From the NCBI RefSeq assembly GCF_000520975.1, contig NZ_JACB01000003.1, positions 1 to 64,000 of the forward strand: 64,000 nt of DNA. Direction: 5' to 3'. The stretch comes from Aquimarina megaterium XH134 (GTDB taxonomy: Bacteria; Bacteroidota; Bacteroidia; Flavobacteriales; Flavobacteriaceae). The position numbers and the translations under genes were made by a program. The notes beneath the pieces are model-generated. The model was given only the letters and a program-made list of their open reading frames with translations, did not search any database and was not told where the DNA came from. Shown piece by piece: positions 60,755 to 64,000 of this stretch. Within the stretch, counting starts at the first letter, position 1. Every line of letters begins with the position of its first letter.

Positions 60755-61926
60755 AAAAGGTCCAGATAGATTATTTTTTTGAGCTTTTTGAAAAAGGATT
60801 GATTCCAAAAATCTTTCCTAAGATTGGTACTTTAGAAAGTGAAGAAGGATTAATTAATCCAGATTATGATGAAAAACTAATAAACAATCCCGATACGGTT
60901 TACTCGGTTTTCTTTATAGCTGATTATCTGAAGCCAGAACTTAATAAAAGAGTGTTTAATCTAAAAAAAATTGATCAGTTTTTTAAAGGGTATGCTATTT
61001 TACTGGAAGGTTTTGCTAGTGCAGATGCTTATGTAAAATATCGTTTCAGAAGTAATGCAAAAGGAATAAGAAGGAGAGTAAAACGACTCGAATCGTGTTT
61101 TCAGATTTCATATAGAACATATTATGGTGCAATAGAAGAGGAGGAATACGATCTATTGATGGATTGTTTAGAAAAAATGTTGATCAGAAGATTTAAACAG
61201 CGTAATGATGTGAGTCAAAGTCTTATTCGATGGAATCACTATAAAAGCATATATTTTTCTTTAATCAATCAAAAAAAAGCATCATTGTTTGTTGTTTATG
61301 ACAATGATAATCCAATAGTTATATCACTTAATAATCATTTTTACGGACAACTATTTAGTGCAATATCATCATATGATATTGATTACCGAAAATTTAGTTT
61401 AGGGAGTGTAGAGATTTATAAGAAATTAGATTGGTGTATTGCAAATAATCATAAGTCTTATGAGATGGGGATGGGAGATCTTACTTACAAAAGAGAATGG
61501 TGCAACCATATCTATAATTTTGAACACCAAATAATCTATCCCAAAAAATCTATTTCTGCTGCTGTTACTGCCGCTATTGAATATTTGAAAGTAAGTTTTA
61601 AAGAACTTGTTTTTAAAATAGCCTATGTTCGATATAAAAAATATAAAGCAAAACGAAAAAAGAATACTGTTGCCTTACAGGAACCAACATATCAGGCATT
61701 ACCTATAATAGAAGTACAGGATGATAAGCAATATCCTATAATAGATTATAATAGTGCCGAGTATAATTTTTTACGGAAAATTGTGTTTGACTTTTTGTAT
61801 ACGAGTATTGAAAAAGTATCAGATGTTAAAGTGTTAAAAGTTTTAGAAGAAGAAAATACATATTTGATTATAGGGAAATCGAAGATGCAAAAAATTGTTT
61901 TTGAGATCAATTCACATGTGTCCTAA
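60751..61926 (+). CDS. GNAT-fold (Acetyltransf_6-like) protein
   Basis: A 391-residue protein whose middle (about 85-265) resembles the Acetyltransf_6/FemAB-like GNAT core: YVKYRFRSNAKGIRRRVKRL, MLIRRFKQRNDVSQ, SLFVVYDNDNPIVISLNNHF and CIANNHKSYEMGMGDLTYKREWC. The C-terminal 100 residues are basic and then acidic, without a recognised domain. It is translationally coupled to the preceding FemAB-like gene and is the last gene of operon 2. A paired action of the two on one substrate is plausible. Substrate unknown. Confidence 0.68.
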   Translation: MKKVQIDYFFELFEKGLIPKIFPKIGTLESEEGLINPDYDEKLINNPDTVYSVFFIADYLKPELNKRVFNLKKIDQFFKGYAILLEGFASADAYVKYRFRSNAKGIRRRVKRLESCFQISYRTYYGAIEEEEYDLLMDCLEKMLIRRFKQRNDVSQSLIRWNHYKSIYFSLINQKKASLFVVYDNDNPIVISLNNHFYGQLFSAISSYDIDYRKFSLGSVEIYKKLDWCIANNHKSYEMGMGDLTYKREWCNHIYNFEHQIIYPKKSISAAVTAAIEYLKVSFKELVFKIAYVRYKKYKAKRKKNTVALQEPTYQALPIIEVQDDKQYPIIDYNSAEYNFLRKIVFDFLYTSIEKVSDVKVLKVLEEENTYLIIGKSKMQKIVFEINSHVS

Positions 61927-61967
61927 TTGATGTCGTTTTTTTACAATCCAGACATTGTATATCGGTA

Positions 61968-61975
61968 TATATTTG
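61968..61975 (+). promoter_or_regulatory. Candidate -7 box before the ABM monooxygenase gene
   Basis: TATATTTG fits TAnnTTTG exactly but ends only four bases before the start codon at 61980. A transcript from it would be nearly leaderless. It may be real or an AT-rich coincidence. Confidence 0.25.
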
Positions 61976-61979
61976 TGAT

Positions 61980-62258
61980 ATGAAAAAAACAATTATAGCA
62001 CGATTAAGTGTACAGAAAGAAAGTACTGATCAATTTTTGATACATGCAAAAAAGATGGTTCGGGAAAGTAATTTAGAAGATGGTTGTATGACCTATCGTT
62101 TATATCAAGAAATAGATGTCGATACAGAGTTTATTTTTTATGAAGAATATACAAATATGAATGCAGTTGATGCTCATAATTCTTCGAATCACTTTAAAGA
62201 GTTTATCTCACTAGTATCTTCAATGCTTACATTAGAACCAGTAATAGAAGTCTTCTAA
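61980..62258 (+). CDS. ABM-family (quinol monooxygenase-like) protein
   Basis: A 92-residue protein of the antibiotic-biosynthesis-monooxygenase ferredoxin-like fold. It starts IIARLSVQKESTDQFLIHAK, has ESNLEDGCMTYRLYQEID in the middle and EFIFYEEYTNMNAVDAHNSS with the conserved Glu/His pattern, and ends in HFKEFISLVSSMLT. Relatives such as YgiN act on quinones, others on small aromatic compounds without cofactor. It lies one base before an AraC-type regulator gene, so the two form a small operon separate from the polysaccharide genes. Confidence 0.85.
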   Translation: MKKTIIARLSVQKESTDQFLIHAKKMVRESNLEDGCMTYRLYQEIDVDTEFIFYEEYTNMNAVDAHNSSNHFKEFISLVSSMLTLEPVIEVF

Positions 62259-62259
62259 A

Positions 62260-63075
62260 TTGTTAATCAATAAAACGTCATATAAACCTAATAAAAGTTT
62301 GGCAATGTATGTTGATCGAATTTATGTGCTAAAACATTCGGGAGCATTTAAATTGCCTGCGATTTTGCCTGGCACTGGTTTAGAATTGTTGTTTCATACT
62401 CATGAACCACTGCTAATAAATAATTATAAATGTGATAATGGGCATATTATTTGCCCTAGAAATTCAATATTACATATAGATGAGTTTAGTGATGTTTCTT
62501 TCATATCGGTTCGATTTAAAAGTGGGGCTTTTCGTCACTTTTCTTCAATTCCATATATAGAGTTAAACAATCAGTTTGCTTCTGTCGAAGATATTTGGGG
62601 TTTCAGAGGTAAAGATTTTTTAGAGAAACTAAATGAGCACCATACTATTGATGACAAAATTAAATGTATAGAATCCTTTTTGCTTAAGTGTTTGTATGAT
62701 TATCATGATAAACAAAATGACAAATGGGATACTATCATACATTCTTTGTATAAGCAGTATAATTCAATTTCTTTAAAGGAATTAGCTGCTTATACTAATT
62801 TGAGTTACCGCCAGTTTGAAAGAAATTTTAAATCTCAATTTGGGATTACACCAAAGAAAATCCAACGAATTATACGGTTTGAAGCTACAGTAAAAAAAAT
62901 ACTATTAAACAGAAATCCTGGGTATTTGTCTACTGCATTAGATCATGGCTATTATGATCAAAGTCATTTTATTAACGAATTTCAGTTTTTTACAAAAGAA
63001 AAGCCTTCTAACTATTTTGTAACAAAAAATTATGATCATCATTTTTATGATAAATCAATAAAAACACTAGAATGA
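62260..63075 (+). CDS. AraC-family transcriptional regulator
   Basis: A 271-residue regulator. The N-terminal part (KPNKSLAMYVDRIYVLKHSG ... ICPRNSILHIDEF ... SVRFKSGAFRHF) is of the DUF6597-like sensor type. The C-terminus is an AraC helix-turn-helix pair (LKELAAYTNLSYRQFERNFK and ALDHGYYDQSHFINEFQFF). The reading frame begins with TTG at 62260..62262, just after the ABM gene stop; an ATG at 62308 is the alternative but would cut into the conserved beginning. It probably controls its own operon. The gene ends two bases from the convergent SGNH gene. Confidence 0.85.
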   Translation: MLINKTSYKPNKSLAMYVDRIYVLKHSGAFKLPAILPGTGLELLFHTHEPLLINNYKCDNGHIICPRNSILHIDEFSDVSFISVRFKSGAFRHFSSIPYIELNNQFASVEDIWGFRGKDFLEKLNEHHTIDDKIKCIESFLLKCLYDYHDKQNDKWDTIIHSLYKQYNSISLKELAAYTNLSYRQFERNFKSQFGITPKKIQRIIRFEATVKKILLNRNPGYLSTALDHGYYDQSHFINEFQFFTKEKPSNYFVTKNYDHHFYDKSIKTLE

Positions 63076-63077
63076 TA

Positions 63078-64000
63078 TTAGTTTTTTACGAAGTTGGTAT
63101 CTCTTAAATATTGGGTAATATCCTTTGCTATGATATCTCTACCGTGATTGTTCCAGTGTCTGTCATAGATCAAAGTGGTAGAACGATCAGAAGTTTCAAA
63201 AGAAGCAGAGAAATCAATGTAATTAAATTCATTTTTTTCTAAATACGATAAAAATAGAGGACTTGTTATTCTGGAGTCTAAAAGAAGCGTAAATCGTTTT
63301 TTATCATATCCATATTTAGAAATCAAACTTTTGAAGTTGGCCAGGTATTTTTCTTCATTTTCTTTTTTAATTCTCAAAATTTCGACATCATCTATCGAAA
63401 CTGTCTTTTTTTTAGGTTTAAGCATATTAAGGAATCGATACATTAGTTCCTGAGGAGGATCTAAAACCCCAATGCTTTTACAGTATACTATTAGTTTACT
63501 TTTTTTAAGCATTTTGTTTATGGGAGATTCTAAAGCTAATCGACTATTAACAACCCGATATTCTGCACGGGTTAAATCGTTAGAGAATTTTATGCCCAAA
63601 ATAACGTGGTCAATAAGGTCGAATTGAGAAGCATACGAATGTATCAGGTGCAGTTGATCTGCAAAATCATAGCCGGCATAACCATATTCATATACTTCAA
63701 TTTCAGGAATAGCATTTTCAATCTTTTTACCAATAGAGTTATAGTAGTTTTGATGAAACCCTTCTATAAATGAATCCCCAACCAATGCTACTTCTATTTT
63801 ATCTTTTGTTGGAGTAAATTCTCTATAAGAATTATACCCTGTTGTATTAATATGATATTCTGAAAAATTTTGCCTTCTGTTTCCGGTAACCGAAAAACCA
63901 TTTTGGTTTGGTTTCCATTTTTCTACTTTATATTCGTCGAGAAATCGGGTAGGAGTGTCTTTTCCTAAATGAAAAACACGCACTAATCCTTCTAATACGA
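63078..64000 (-). CDS. SGNH/GDSL hydrolase-like protein, partial at its 5' end
   Basis: At least 307 residues are visible; the frame stays open to the right edge (codons for V-L-E-G-L precede the GTG at 63981..63983). I therefore treat the gene as cut by the window rather than starting at that GTG. The nucleophile motif is VALVGDSFIEGFHQNYYNSI, and the C-terminal YDRHWNNHGRDIIAKDI gives an x-x-H of the Asp-His pair. Relatives have an N-terminal membrane helix before the conserved GKDTPTRFLDEY start. It resembles the AlgX/DltD-like SGNH proteins that pair with MBOAT enzymes, and an MBOAT gene may lie beyond the edge. Confidence 0.8.
   Translation of the reverse strand, partial: VLEGLVRVFHLGKDTPTRFLDEYKVEKWKPNQNGFSVTGNRRQNFSEYHINTTGYNSYREFTPTKDKIEVALVGDSFIEGFHQNYYNSIGKKIENAIPEIEVYEYGYAGYDFADQLHLIHSYASQFDLIDHVILGIKFSNDLTRAEYRVVNSRLALESPINKMLKKSKLIVYCKSIGVLDPPQELMYRFLNMLKPKKKTVSIDDVEILRIKKENEEKYLANFKSLISKYGYDKKRFTLLLDSRITSPLFLSYLEKNEFNYIDFSASFETSDRSTTLIYDRHWNNHGRDIIAKDITQYLRDTNFVKN

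Noticed and set aside
1..64000. tRNA, rRNA, insertion sequences, prophage or integrase genes
   Set aside because: I looked for T-loop motifs, transposase and recombinase signatures and target-site duplications and found none; the cassette-like units have no recombinase in the window.

Overview
The window is AT-rich and reads as the chromosome of a marine-type Flavobacteriaceae bacterium; Aquimarina or a close relative is my inference. The grounds are a type IX secretion C-terminal sorting domain on the protein at 43697..47329, a MutS2 without its Smr domain, TAnnTTTG-like promoter boxes, small membrane proteins beside SSS symporters, and many TTG/GTG starts. I saw no rRNA, tRNA, CRISPR array, transposase or phage gene.

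Layout. (1) 1..3.7 kb is an accessory patch of minus-strand single genes: a TolB-like propeller protein, an AraC regulator, two hypotheticals, and two decayed pieces of a second TolB-like gene. Several genes are bracketed by perfect gene-specific inverted repeats and separated by structured attC-like elements. The same element type reappears at 47.6..48.2 kb. (2) 3.7..12.7 kb (minus) holds a sugar or amino-sugar catabolic set (Gfo/Idh oxidoreductase, two sodium:solute symporters, a PIG-L deacetylase, a 36-aa membrane protein) and mutS2. (3) 12.8..20.6 kb holds housekeeping genes: ung, two small membrane proteins, a substrate-binding protein, a nucleoside phosphorylase / DUF1835 / SUI1 / 2OG-dioxygenase operon, and a fused E1 alpha-beta 2-oxoacid dehydrogenase.

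(4) 20.9..43.5 kb (plus) is a surface polysaccharide operon. WbpP/WbpO-like enzymes make a UDP-HexNAc uronic acid. Next come a Wzx-like flippase, a QueC-like PP-loop protein, a pyruvyltransferase, acyltransferases, five glycosyltransferases, an EpsG-like polymerase and a CapK-like adenylating enzyme. Embedded in it is a complete Dlt-like set (adenylation enzyme, carrier protein, MBOAT, SGNH/DltD-like) plus a second MBOAT/SGNH pair. (5) 43.7..50.5 kb (minus) interrupts it with a giant FG-GAP/thrombospondin-3 T9SS protein, a cassette-like hypothetical and a beta-helix lipoprotein. (6) 50.9..61.9 kb (plus) is a second polysaccharide operon with two PglC-like initiating transferases, a second adenylation/carrier pair, NeuD/PglD-like acyltransferases (one fused to an FAD oxidoreductase), and three GNAT/FemAB-fold proteins. 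(7) The end carries an ABM monooxygenase, an AraC regulator, and a partial SGNH protein that runs off the window.

The most unusual content is the pair of amino-acid-type activation modules (DltA-like plus carrier) in two adjacent Gram-negative polysaccharide operons. One is coupled to MBOAT/SGNH membrane transfer and the other to soluble GNAT/FemAB-like acyltransferases and PglD-like enzymes. I infer a carrier-protein-dependent aminoacyl or acyl decoration of a surface glycan, applied both to the exported polymer and to precursor amino sugars. No phosphopantetheinyl transferase, Wza/Wzc export gene, or amino-sugar dehydratase/aminotransferase is in the window, so those would have to lie elsewhere.
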